64,000 nt of DNA from Vanilla planifolia (lineage: Eukaryota > Streptophyta > Magnoliopsida > Asparagales > Orchidaceae): contig CM043877.1 of the NCBI GenBank assembly GCA_023846275.1, forward strand, positions 10,647,107-10,711,106, written 5' to 3'. Made by a program: the position numbers and the translations under genes. The notes beneath the pieces were generated by a model that did not search any database, was not told the DNA's origin, and saw nothing but the letters and a program-made list of their open reading frames with translations. This document shows, piece after piece, positions 1 through 11,400 of the stretch (its first letter is position 1; every line of letters starts with the position of its first letter).

Positions 1-1671
1 AACATAACCAGCAAGTTTCAGCCTCCTATTTATCTCATCCAGTATGGCCTCAATCTCCTGATATCTTTGATGAGACTTATCTCCAACGAAGAACTCATGA
101 ATTGTGCCACCAATCTCAATCATACTACATCCAGGTTCTTTCCTGACACCATTAGATTTCATCAACTCCCTTACACTGCCGACTCCGGTCCAGTTCCTGG
201 AATCTGCGTAGATGTTTGACAAAAGCACATAAGCCCCATCATTTGTTTCTTCGAGTTCAACAATCTTGCTCATGGCCAGCTCGCCCAAATCAATTCTTCG
301 ATGTATTTTACAAGCATTAAGCAGTGCACCCCAGGCTTCTATGTGAGGCTTGCAGGGCATTGTATTGATGACATGGAATGCTTCTTCCAATTGTCCAGCT
401 CTCCCATACAGATCTACCATGCAGCCATAGTGCTCTGGCCATGGTTTCATGCAGTACTTAGTCTTCATTAACTGAAAGTATTCCTTTCCCTTATCAACCA
501 TACCAACAATGCTGCATCCTCTAAGGACTGAAAGAAACGTAATCTCATTTGGAGATAATCCTTCATCTTCCATCATCACAAAGAGCTCAATACACTCCTT
601 CCCCTCCCCGTTCATCGCAAGCCCACTCATCATGCTGCTCCACGTGTAGACGTTCTTCTCCGGCATCGACTCGAACACCTCCATCGCTCTCCCCAAATCG
701 CCACACTTGGAATACATGTCTATAAGTGCAGTGCCAAGGGCCACAATTAGGAGAATCCTCTTCTTCTGGATGTACCCATGAGCCCATCTTCCTTGATCCA
801 ATGCACCAAGTTGAGCACAAGCAGTGACGACGGAAACCATGGTGGCCTCATTCACGCACGCACCTTCGCCCTGCATTTCTGAGAACAATTCCAGTGCCTC
901 CCGTGGGCGACCGACATGGGTGTACCCAGCGATCATCGCGTTCCAAGCTATGGAGTCTCTGTGAAGCATTTCATCGAACAGGTGCCGGCCGACGTCGACT
1001 TCACCAGATGCAGCATAAGCACCGATCATGGCGGTCCGGGTGACGAGATCCGGGTGGCGCAGCTCCCCGAAGATACGGCGGCACGCGGTGGCTGATCCAA
1101 AGCCGGCGTACAGATGGATGAGCCCGCTCTGCACGTGGGGGTCATCGGCGTGTCCGCGCCGGAGTGCCGCGGCGTGCGAGGCCGCACCCGCGGAAGCGGA
1201 AGGTAGCCGAGCGGATGCACGGATGAGGAAGGTGAAGGTGTAGTTATCCGGGGAGAGAGAGGGAGAGCGTAGGATCTGGCCATACAAGGCGAAGGCAGCG
1301 AGTGGATCGGGGGAGCTCTTGGAGTGGGCGCGGATTAGGGTGTTATAGGCGTAGACGGTCGGCGGAGATGGCGAGTGCGGGAGGAGCAGGAACGAATAAG
1401 GGAGATGGTTAGGGATTTTCTGAGAGAGGGCGAGCACGCCGATGAATCTGGAGAGGAGACGAGGGTCGCCGAGGAAGCCCCGTACAAGAAGCTGCGCGTG
1501 GATGCGATGCAGCACTTGAACGGATGAGGTGGACCGGAGGAGGCCGAGATAGTTATCCACAGGGTTAGCCACAGGGTTCCCCAACATAGTCATACCTCTA
1601 GAGGAAATCACCGGCGCGGTTGTTCCATCGGATGCATCTTTCATTAGCTTTAGGCGAGAAAACGTAATCAT
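1..1671 (-). CDS. PLS-class pentatricopeptide repeat (PPR) protein, partial (C-terminus outside window)
   Basis: An open frame of 557 codons runs from ATG at 1671 to the window edge without a stop. An in-frame TAA two codons upstream of the ATG fixes the start. Repeated P-L-S style units are visible, for example WNAMIAGYTHVGRPREALELF (about residue 240) and the LGTALIDMYSKCGDL and TWSSMMSGLAMNGEG stretches, followed by E/E+ type sequence (EHYGCMVDLYGRAG, AYVLLSNIYADS, KEPGCSMIEI, HEFFVGDKSHQ). This order predicts a DYW or E+ tail just beyond the edge. Such proteins act in plastids or mitochondria in site-specific RNA editing or processing. The closest homologue I recall is Arabidopsis At5g40405; the RNA target is unknown. 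No introns are seen, typical of the family. The 5' half is GC-rich and the 3' half AT-richer. Family call is firm, orthology moderate. Confidence 0.93.
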   Translation of the reverse strand, partial: MITFSRLKLMKDASDGTTAPVISSRGMTMLGNPVANPVDNYLGLLRSTSSVQVLHRIHAQLLVRGFLGDPRLLSRFIGVLALSQKIPNHLPYSFLLLPHSPSPPTVYAYNTLIRAHSKSSPDPLAAFALYGQILRSPSLSPDNYTFTFLIRASARLPSASAGAASHAAALRRGHADDPHVQSGLIHLYAGFGSATACRRIFGELRHPDLVTRTAMIGAYAASGEVDVGRHLFDEMLHRDSIAWNAMIAGYTHVGRPREALELFSEMQGEGACVNEATMVSVVTACAQLGALDQGRWAHGYIQKKRILLIVALGTALIDMYSKCGDLGRAMEVFESMPEKNVYTWSSMMSGLAMNGEGKECIELFVMMEDEGLSPNEITFLSVLRGCSIVGMVDKGKEYFQLMKTKYCMKPWPEHYGCMVDLYGRAGQLEEAFHVINTMPCKPHIEAWGALLNACKIHRRIDLGELAMSKIVELEETNDGAYVLLSNIYADSRNWTGVGSVRELMKSNGVRKEPGCSMIEIGGTIHEFFVGDKSHQRYQEIEAILDEINRRLKLAGYV

Positions 1672-2631
1672 GGATTAAAACCCCAATAGATAACAATTAA
1701 TTTTAAATTGAAATAATTCTCTTTTTATTTTAACTCTATAATCCGTGCCATGGCAAAAAAATCATTCATAAAATTAAAATAATAATAATGAAAAAAATGA
1801 AAATTTCAAGTAATAATATCATCATGGCTCACAAAATTATGTGTGATAAAAATATCAAACCAAACCAAATATGACAAGGATGATCAATGGGATATTTAAA
1901 CATTTTTTTATTTATTTTAATTATCATTTTTTTTAACCAAAGCAAGTGTTAATATCATTCAACCGATTTGGGATGAAACATTTCATATTTTTTTTGAAAT
2001 TAAACACTAAATACAATTTTATCAAACCTTTATCTCTCAACCATAATCAAATAAATATAAAAAAACAACTCGATCTTTAAATCCTAATTAAAATCCAAAA
2101 CAATCCATGCAGTTTATTTATTAGCCCTTCTGAAAGCATTAATAACAGTCACTTGAACGAAAGCCGAAGTCCAAAAGAAATGAACTTACTTGAAGCTTCA
2201 TCATCTTCTCGGCCAAGATCATCAATCGTTGGACTCCTTCAACCTGGATTCTTCAAAGGGTAGATAGATCAAGATCAACATAAACAATAAACATTACAAG
2301 TAATGACTATGAATGACCAATATATTACTATCGTATGTTATGTTACTACAAAAGAATGGTTCAGAACCGTGCTTATATTTACATGTCCATTACATCTGCG
2401 ACTGACATCGATACAGAACATTAGTCAGTCTACAGTTATCGTGACCAAGGCCTTATTGCATAAAAATAAAGGCCTTCATTCCCCTAAATCATTTTTCTCT
2501 ATTTTACTTTCAAAAATACTTTAAACCCCAAAATAAAAAAAATAAAAAAAAAATTTAAGAAAATAAGGGCAAGTTGGCTTCCTTCCTCCTAAACATTAGT
2601 GCTTCTCTTTCCTATTGATTTCTCATGTATG
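1672..2631. other. AT-rich intergenic region between PPR 5' end and glycine-rich gene 3' end
   Basis: This stretch holds the upstream region of the PPR gene and, on the right, the 3' untranslated region of the 40-kb gene. It is strongly AT-rich with A- and T-runs near 2535-2560. I see no coding similarity; the 73-codon plus-strand open frame at 2303-2524 has no recognisable motif. No clear TATA box or polyadenylation signal could be assigned with confidence. Confidence 0.6.
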
Positions 2632-5451
2632 TCACGATTGCCAGAACACGTTAGGATCATTACTATACAGAGAACGATCCTGGATCTCCAGGTTAGCCAC
2701 ATGCCAATCTATTAGCCTTGCCTGAATAAACTTGCAGACGAACAGACCCGCCGGAAACAACCACCATCCGCTCTCGTCTCTGCCATCAATCAACCCATGT
2801 GGTTAGAAATCCAATTTAGCTTCCTATACATACAAAAGAATATACGTACGCTCCCAGGTTCCATGGCTGCGAGTTCTGATGCTTTCGAGAAGACGATTTG
2901 TAGTGTATAAACCCACATATGAAGGCAACAATCTGTAATTGACAGCACAAAAAAAAAAAAAATGTAGTCCACCAGATCTAAATGAGATGGTTTGATGAGT
3001 TGGGTTATGGATCATACCACATTGATCAAAGAAGTGACATTCCACAGCGCATAGACTCGAGCGAGCCCGGCAGATCGAGTCGGGCCATGGCTGAATAGAG
3101 CATTGATACCAGCAGGAAACGGAGCCAACATTCCCAGGGGAAGAACAAAGAGGGCAAGGAAGACATCCAGCATTGAGTAGGAATATAACTGGAGCAAAGT
3201 GAGCAGGACCAGGCTAAAATCTCCCAGGAGAAGGATCGAGATCACCAAACCGACAAGATCCTGCTAAGAAGCGGGCAAACGATAATTCGGTCGGTCGAAG
3301 AAGGAGAACATGGCAATGAAAGAACAGTTTTTGGTAGAAGAAGAAGAAGACCACCTGGTGACCAATGGGCTTGGTGTTGCGCATTACAAATGATGAAGGG
3401 TAACATATATCCTTCTTGTCATCTAATGTATGCAATGTACGAGAATCTATTATACCACCATTGATCCTATCGCGACGCATAACAGCCTCCCGGTTTCTTA
3501 GATTCGATTCTTCTACGTCGTTGCTCCTTTGTATGCTGTGAAGTACGATACTTACGATTAGAAAAGCAAGAGGATTACACTACGAGTTACAAGAAGAACT
3601 ACATTTGGCATACCGGAGTGCGTCGACTTTAGTAGATCTGGTAACCGAATCAGCTACCGTAGTCTCAGATTCAGCCGCTGCACCATATACAACAAGACCA
3701 AGCTGGAAATAGCCACATGAAGTCGACTGAAACCATGCGATATCAACCAACATTGTATGCATGCTAAGAGTAGGATTAGCATTAGTTTTAAGCCAAGATA
3801 GAACAGGCAACAATGATGTCCTCAGGTGACCCCGACGAACTAATCTCAGCTGCGCGTTTAATCCGGCAACTAGTCGGTACCATATTGTCGGAGGAACGGC
3901 CTGATCTCGTTGAAGAAGAACCCCAAAGAAATGTTGAGAAAGCCATCATCTTTAAGAGATTTATAATGGGAGTAAAGAGGATGCATGATGTACCTGACTC
4001 ATTAGGCTGGTCAAAACATTATCACTGTGAAGTGAAAAGGGTGCCATGTAACTTCCATCACCACCGAAGATTAAACATATGGGAAATCTTTGGTGAATCC
4101 TAGGAGGAAGATCAGACCTTTTCTCATCTCCGCCAAGAAAGAAATCTATATAAGCAAGCATTAAATCAGGGGTTGCAGCCACCTGCAATAACAAAAATTG
4201 TATTTGAAGATTTCCAATTTGATATAATTTCAGCAAAACTAATCAACTTCAACGATGCACAATGAGGAAGAAGAAGAAGAAATCAATAGTGAAAAGAGGT
4301 CATTAAAACATACCTTAAGACCTTCATAAAGAGCACGTGAACGGCAAGAACGTAAACATGCATGATCATACTCAGACCTAACAAATTCACGTAATTGTTG
4401 CAACTTCTTTCTTCTGCGCCACTGTTGCCATGACCAGGCGAAGGGATAAGCAAGGATACATAGAATGCTATGCAATGAGCCCTCCCACCATTGGTATGCA
4501 GCTAAAGCATTGATCTCATCGACAAATCTATTGAATGCGTCTTCATACCTGAAAGGTAATAAGCTGAGAAGGGCTTGAAAAATGAACTAAACCATGGCAA
4601 GAATAACTTACACAATTTCCATTATTTGTTCTGGAGGGGAATGAGGAAGATGCCAAGGTTCACTAAACGTATTTGGACCCATAAAATACATTCTGTATAC
4701 GTGACTCTGTGACTCTTCAGCCCTGTTTGTTTCCAATACCTAAGTGGTACAAAGAAGTCTCAACATGAAGATGAACTGAAAAAGAAGTTCATTGCAGCAC
4801 ACTTTAGGAACAAAGTACCTCATTTAATGACTCGAGGAATGGGAACGAATGATCAATTTGCGAACCATGCTGAGTCGGGGCGGGGCCTGGCAATTCATCA
4901 TTACCAACAAATTTCATCCTTGCAACACTCAAAACCAAGGCTAGTAAGACAAGAAGGCCAAAAAGCAGAAGCCCAAATAACCATGGTCCACCAAAAGTAT
5001 AAATCAGTTCTTCCAGAGCTGTGTAACATTGTGGCATATGGTATCTTTCGGATATACATTTGTATGGACAAGGAGTTTCTACTACACCTCCTGTAAAGGT
5101 CAAAACTTTTAATAGCATAAGAAATGCTTCCAAAACAAGTTAGAAATGCATGAGCAAGGGGAATGAAACAAATACTAATAATCATTGTACCAAATGAAGT
5201 TCCTATATATATATATATGCAATAGATGTTGGCATGTTCAAGGATGGTAGTACTCCACATGTGCAAAACAAAAGCCATCTACTATTACTAGTATCCAACG
5301 TCCATCACTCAACAAGAGCAAACAAGTAAAAGTAACAAGTACCTCGAACACTAGTATACATAGCTCGATGGGGAAGCTGCTCAGGTGGGCATTGATGACA
5401 AAAGGATAAATCAGAACCAGTAATATTTTTGTAGGTACCCAACGGGCATTC
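2632..5451 (-). CDS. Exons 13-22 of the glycine-rich membrane protein gene (membrane and cytosolic half)
   Basis: Exons at 5343-5451, 4819-5090, 4612-4739, 4314-4548, 3994-4182, 3614-3900, 3355-3535, 3018-3260, 2850-2932 and 2632-2779 encode residues 810-1433. Exons 13-14 complete the cysteine-rich module (ECP...[24 protein letters not shown]) and contain the membrane helix [20 protein letters not shown]. Exons 15-18 encode a conserved cytosolic-type region ([60 protein letters not shown]). Exons 20-22 hold hydrophobic segments around [16 protein letters not shown] and [15 protein letters not shown], and end NVFWQS-stop at 2632. Introns are compact here (63-252 nt), in sharp contrast to the 5' half. 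Intron 18 (3536-3613, 78 nt) is easily missed, because the frame runs through it to a TAG at 3580. Confidence 0.93.
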
Positions 5452-8400
5452 CTGCAAATTTGACACCAAAGTTCGATTAAAAATAGCAAACTATAATCAA
5501 TGCAATGAAAGTAAATAAAACCAACAATTTTCAAGCGGACAATGTTCATTCCTTATTTTTTTCAATCAATGTACGAAAATTTGAATTAAAAAGGCATAGA
5601 TTAAATCCAAATATGGCACAAGTTTACCTGAATCCAAAAAATGCGTAGTTAATTCATAAGCCATAATAACGTACAATATGCTCCACTAGAACGATAAAGT
5701 AATATAATCAATTTATGGAAAGACAAAATGAACCTATATGACATTAATGCATGGAAAGAAACTTCAGGGGCGTGCACAAAATGATTCAATTTTAATATTT
5801 TCTAACAAAATCAGTAAAATTATCTCATAAAGGATACATAGTTTTTTGAAGGGAAGATGATTGTTAGTTATTAAGGGAACATGACTACCAGCTATGAAGC
5901 GAAAAGAAAATGTTTTGTGGCTGCTTGAAGAACGTAAAATTCTTAAATTATTGCTGGTGTTATGTAAAGGTAATCAGTAAATAAGCCAGGAAAGCATTTG
6001 AAAATAATTTTTAAATATAAACAGGCAAACGAAACAAAATCAGACTGCGATTTCAATCAAAACGTTAAAATTAGTAACAGATAGCAAAAATTATCAACCA
6101 AAACATAAAAAAGATTAGCGATGGATAACAAGAATGAAGGAAAGGAAGTAGGATAGCAAAAAATATTGAAGTGTTTTAATCAGCTTTGTTTAGCATATGA
6201 TAAAATCATCAAGAAAGATGGTATTACTTGCACAGTTCACTTGCATAGACTTGTCACTTATGTGGCAAATTATTATTATAGTCTTCCAATGCAATACCTT
6301 TGTCCCTGCCTTACACTAGTCGACGAACTGGCTTGCTTCATTACTTCAACTCATATGGTTCTTGCCTCCAAGGATAAGGTGGCTTCTGCATTCAATGATG
6401 TTTAAAGAGGATATACATCGAAGTACTTATGAAAGTACGAGGCCCAAGCAAATCCTATGAAACAAACTGATGTTGGCCACGCCCCTTTTCCGTTTTATAT
6501 TTGATAAGAAGAAAGCATCAAAGCAAGATGTATCATTAAAAGAGGACAGAATAATGGAGTTCAAAGAGATCAGGACAATACAAGGCATGGAGAAATTTGG
6601 ATCCAGATAACGAAATACCTTATATTCAGGATCAACGCACTGGAGCCTCACAATGCCTGGATCAAAGACTCAGATTCCTATTTTGTACTAGCAGTAACCA
6701 CTTGATCCAATATTGTTTGGTTGCATCAAACCAGACTCCATTGGCCACCTTCGAACAATTAATTGAGCTGCAAAGAAGCATCAAAAGGCTCTTTATTTAT
6801 GGCTTAAGATCTCCCATTTGGTTAACACCTCTCTTACCCTTCTATCTTCTGGTCTCTCTCTCTCTTTCACACACACACACAAACACTCTATTCACATCCT
6901 TCTCACTCTCTCTCTCATAACTAGGTGACAATGTTCTTAACACTATGAAGCTCTATAGAGGAGGAACTCTGCAATAAGTGCCATTGGCGATGATCTTTGA
7001 AAATGGTGAAGTAAAAAATTCCTAAAGCCATGGAATTTAACAAGAAAAATCTAAGGTACTTGAGATAGTAAAGTACTTTTATTTATTCATATTCTGTTAC
7101 TCCCATGGGAAAAACCCAATACGTAACTTCTATTTAACTATGCTATTTTGGGACTCCCTCTTATAACCTGCCTCCAATGGATGGTCTCTCCTTCAACTTC
7201 AGTCATGGCTTCACATTGTGCTTTGACTACAAACTCCATCATCAAGAAAACACAATTTTTCCCTACACTGATAATCTCTCTTCAATATTTATTCTTTGTG
7301 GCTAATCTAAAAGCCCAAACCCTAACCTCAAAAACTTAAATCCTAAAAGCTGTAAAAGATGGATTGGCCAAGAGGAAGCGATACTGTCTTTGGGATTTTT
7401 TTCTCAAGCTCTTTTTCTTTCAAAGAAGAATTTCACCAAAATAATTTAATTCTAGAATTGGAAACAAAGCATTTATGATTACAACATGACTATTTAAGTC
7501 CTTTTTATAACAAACTTAAGAAGGTTGTATGAGGAGATTCATGGAGATATATCAAGATATTCATAACTATCTTAAGCCCTTAAAACTTGGTCTAGGATAA
7601 GTAGGAAAACTTCTATAAACTCCATCCAATCCCAAACTATAATCAAAACTGAATCAAGTCTATCCTTCAAAAATAGGTAACAAACCAAATTTCAAAAGAT
7701 CAATTTTATTGCTAAAATGTTGCTTGAACAACCTCTTGTTGGCTGAATAAAAAATGCTGGTTCACAAAATTATATCGTTTGTTCATTCTTGGGAAAAACA
7801 ATAATGTTCCTACTCAAAAGATGAGAACATCTGATGCATTAGTCCAAGCTGTCTGATGTTAAAGTTAAGCTGTCTGATGCTCAGGACCAAACAATCTGAT
7901 TGGTCTTAATCTCTAGAACAGGCCTCCGTACTATGAACCAAGACGAAAAAACCATCTTTATGAGCTCTTCTCTCAAGTTTTCTTTCTCTTAATAAAGAAT
8001 TTTACTGAAAAAGTTTTAATTCATAATTGGAAACAAGGGATTTATAATTAAAGAATAGCTCTTTAAAACCATTTAATAAGAAATCTAAGAATATATAAAG
8101 AAATTCGAAATATGTCAAGAAGGCTATAACCATTCAAGTCCTTTAAGCTAATCTAATGGTGGAAAGTGGCAAACTCATATGAATCACATATAATACATAT
8201 CTTTTAAAAAAAAAGATATAATCAAATCAAATCTATCCCTAGATAATAGGTAACAAACCAAACTTGAAAAAGATCCATGTTTATTGCTGAAATTGTACTT
8301 CAGTTGCAGCTATTTAGTTAGATCATACCATCTGATTGTGAAATAGGGCCTTCCAATTAATCTTGGCCAAAAATCTTATTTCTGCCTGAAAAATCAAATC

Positions 8401-11400
8401 ATTTGGTGTTTTAGATCAAACTATCATTCTTAAGATCAGATTTTGATTTGGGTTTGATCTCAAGGACTGTCCTCCGTATTTTGGCAAAACTTTTAAATGG
8501 CACCCAAATTTGATGATTCTTGAAGTGCTAAAATGCTAAGATCTAAAACTCTTTAATTTAAAGTTGTCAAAAACCAATTACACTATGGTGTAAATTGACC
8601 ATCACATTATTTCATGATACAAGAAACATATAGACACAAGGGTTGACTTGGGCTTTGCTTCCATGAATAAAGAAAAAATACACTTGTCAAAATTTGATCT
8701 CTATTGATAAGTAAATCTCCCTTAGCACTTCTAATGGCCTTCCACCATGACGATTCCTACGCAAATTTTTTAGAAGAACCACAATTCCCCTCAACAAGTC
8801 TACACATGATTCAATCTCATGATTTTGTGTAACTGAAATAATATTCTGATCACAACTCTACCCTTTCGAGCATGATTCATGACCTCCTTTAAAGCTTGGC
8901 CCACCACAAGTAGGTTTTATGCTAGGATACTAATTGTGATCCATATTATATGAAGAGCCCCACATATGTCATTATTGTTAGCTAATTTCAAAAAGCTAGT
9001 TGACATGTAAGGAAATTGAAGAGTCCAATAAATAGCTATTTATATCTCTATCCTTCACAGACAACAATCATCCACTAAGTGAAAAATCATGATCAACATC
9101 TCACGATTCATGAGACCTACCTTTTAGATAATATTACCCCTACCCTTTTGTTTATTTCCTTTCTCCATTTCTCTCCCCTTCTCTCTCGTGCTCCCATAAT
9201 CTATTTACATCCTCCCCACTCTCTCACTTATATCCAACTAAGTAGGTAGCATTGACATCTTAACATTAAGCACCTTAATGGTGGAGGAACTAGGCAATAA
9301 CAACGTTAATGATCACAAGTCTCTCGGATTATAAATGGCGGAAGTAAAGGTACACAAGGCTAAGAATTCAACATTAATTAGACACATACCTAAAGTATTT
9401 GGAAGAGACCAACACAATTTTTCTTAAACTACACCCATTTAGGACAAAATCAAATTGCTTGACAATTATTGATGATTAATCTTTCAACCACATAAAAGCC
9501 CTGTCTTCATGTCATGTTCTAACACAATAATATCTCTTGAATTTTTATTTTTTATGACTATTGCAAGTCTTGATCCTAACTCTATATCTAAAACCTAAAA
9601 GACCAAAAGAAACCATTCTCCTCTTAAGGTATCAAAGTTTTTCTAACACAATAATATCTCTTAAATTTTTATTTTTTTTATAGCTATTGTAAGTTTTGAC
9701 CCTAACCCCATATCTAAAACCTAAAAGACCAAAAGAAACCACTCTCCTCTTTAGGCTTTCCTCTAAAGCTCTCTTTCTCTCAAATAGGAATTTCAAAAAA
9801 GATTTTTCTCTAGAATTAGAAAGAAAGAGCTTATGATTACAACATGGCTCTATCAATCCGCTGTATTAAAAGACTAAAAAGATTATATGAAGTAATTCAT
9901 AAAAAAGTTTTCACAAAGTACATCCAATCCCTAACAATCATCAAAATAAAAGAGAATTTAATCAAACCTATCCCTAAATAATTCTAACAAACTAAATCTC
10001 AAAAAGATCTTATTTTCTTGCAAAACTTCTATTTGAACATTGTCTATATGCTAAATCAAACTCTCCATTCATGAAACCAAACCATTACTACATAAAAACA
10101 AATAATCAAATCATTTTTTCTACTCTAAAAATTGAACCTATTGAAGCTTCATGTTCCTAATTGTACGAACAAGTCCCCTGAGTTTTATTAATAACATGAC
10201 AAACCTTTATAATTTGATTAATGCAACAACTAGGTTTCTAATACTTTTTTACTTAATTATCCTTCCTTATAAGGACCTATTTTCATAGTTGTACAAATAA
10301 TAAGGGCTTATAAGAATATTTTAAGGTTAGAATAAAAAGAAGAGTTATAGACTTGATTACTATATTACCCAAACTATAACAAACCAACTCGTTATTAGTC
10401 AAACCCAAGGGATTTGCTCTCTCAGTTGGAAAAACAAGAGAAACCTTTTAATACAATCAACCCAAACCTCAAAAGTGAGGAACTTTTTTTTATTCACAAG
10501 GAACTAACAAATTAAAACCTTGGCCACAATCTACTACACTAAACAAAGAAGACCCAATTGCTCTCAAGACTAATGGCAAAGTTAAATCAAAACATGTTGT
10601 TCACAAACATAAAGGTGGCACTGAAGGGGTATGGACTATGTTGGGTAAAATAAATGTTCAAATAAAAAAGTTTAAATAAAAAACTCAAAAGCCTGAAGCA
10701 TTTCCTCACAAATGGATGGAGAATATGACTAGGAACATTAGGGCAAAGCTAGAGGGATAGAATTAAATTGCAAAAACCATGTTAGGATAATGGGTCACAT
10801 ATATTGCAGCCAAAATGTATGCCTCCATGCTATCATATCATGTTACTTGTTTCTAAAACATAAATTCAAGAACCTGTTTGGTAAGGCACTTTATCTTCTG
10901 AAAAACTTGTGTCAAACTTTTATTTTTAATTATAAATATCTAACATAAAGCCCATAGATGGATTGCTTTAAATGTACATAGAATTTTCTAAAGCTAGAGT
11001 ACTTATTTACTTTGGCATAGTATGACATGAAACTATTATTTTACATTATTTGTTTCTCAAACTTAAGTTCACACAACTATTTGGTAAAGAATTTCACCTT
11101 TCCTGTTGAAAATCTTGTACTATCAGACATCTATTTTCAATGCTAAATAACCGACTAAGAAACCATTGATGGACTGCTAGCAATTTAAATAAAATTTTCT
11201 TTTAAGTTCCTTTTGGCATAGCAAATACGCTGTGTGCCATGAGCACCAGGAAACAAGAAACAAAAGTAGTAATGTACCAAGGGCAACTTTACAGCACGAA
11301 AAACAATCCCATTTTCAAAGAAAATGAATGGAAAAGCATGAATAGATACAAAATAATTCCATAAACAATACTTCATTACTCTAACTAGTTAAAAGAAAAC

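Noticed and set aside
3580..3813. Open frame running to a TAG at 3580 as the C-terminus of the glycine-rich protein
   Set aside because: The frame crosses a donor (CG|GTATGC at 3613). Splicing over 78 nt to 3535 restores phase and the conserved C-terminal exons, which continue to 2632.
6166..6405. 79-codon plus-strand open frame in intron 12
   Set aside because: No motif or family recognised; it lies in repeat-rich intronic DNA on the opposite strand.
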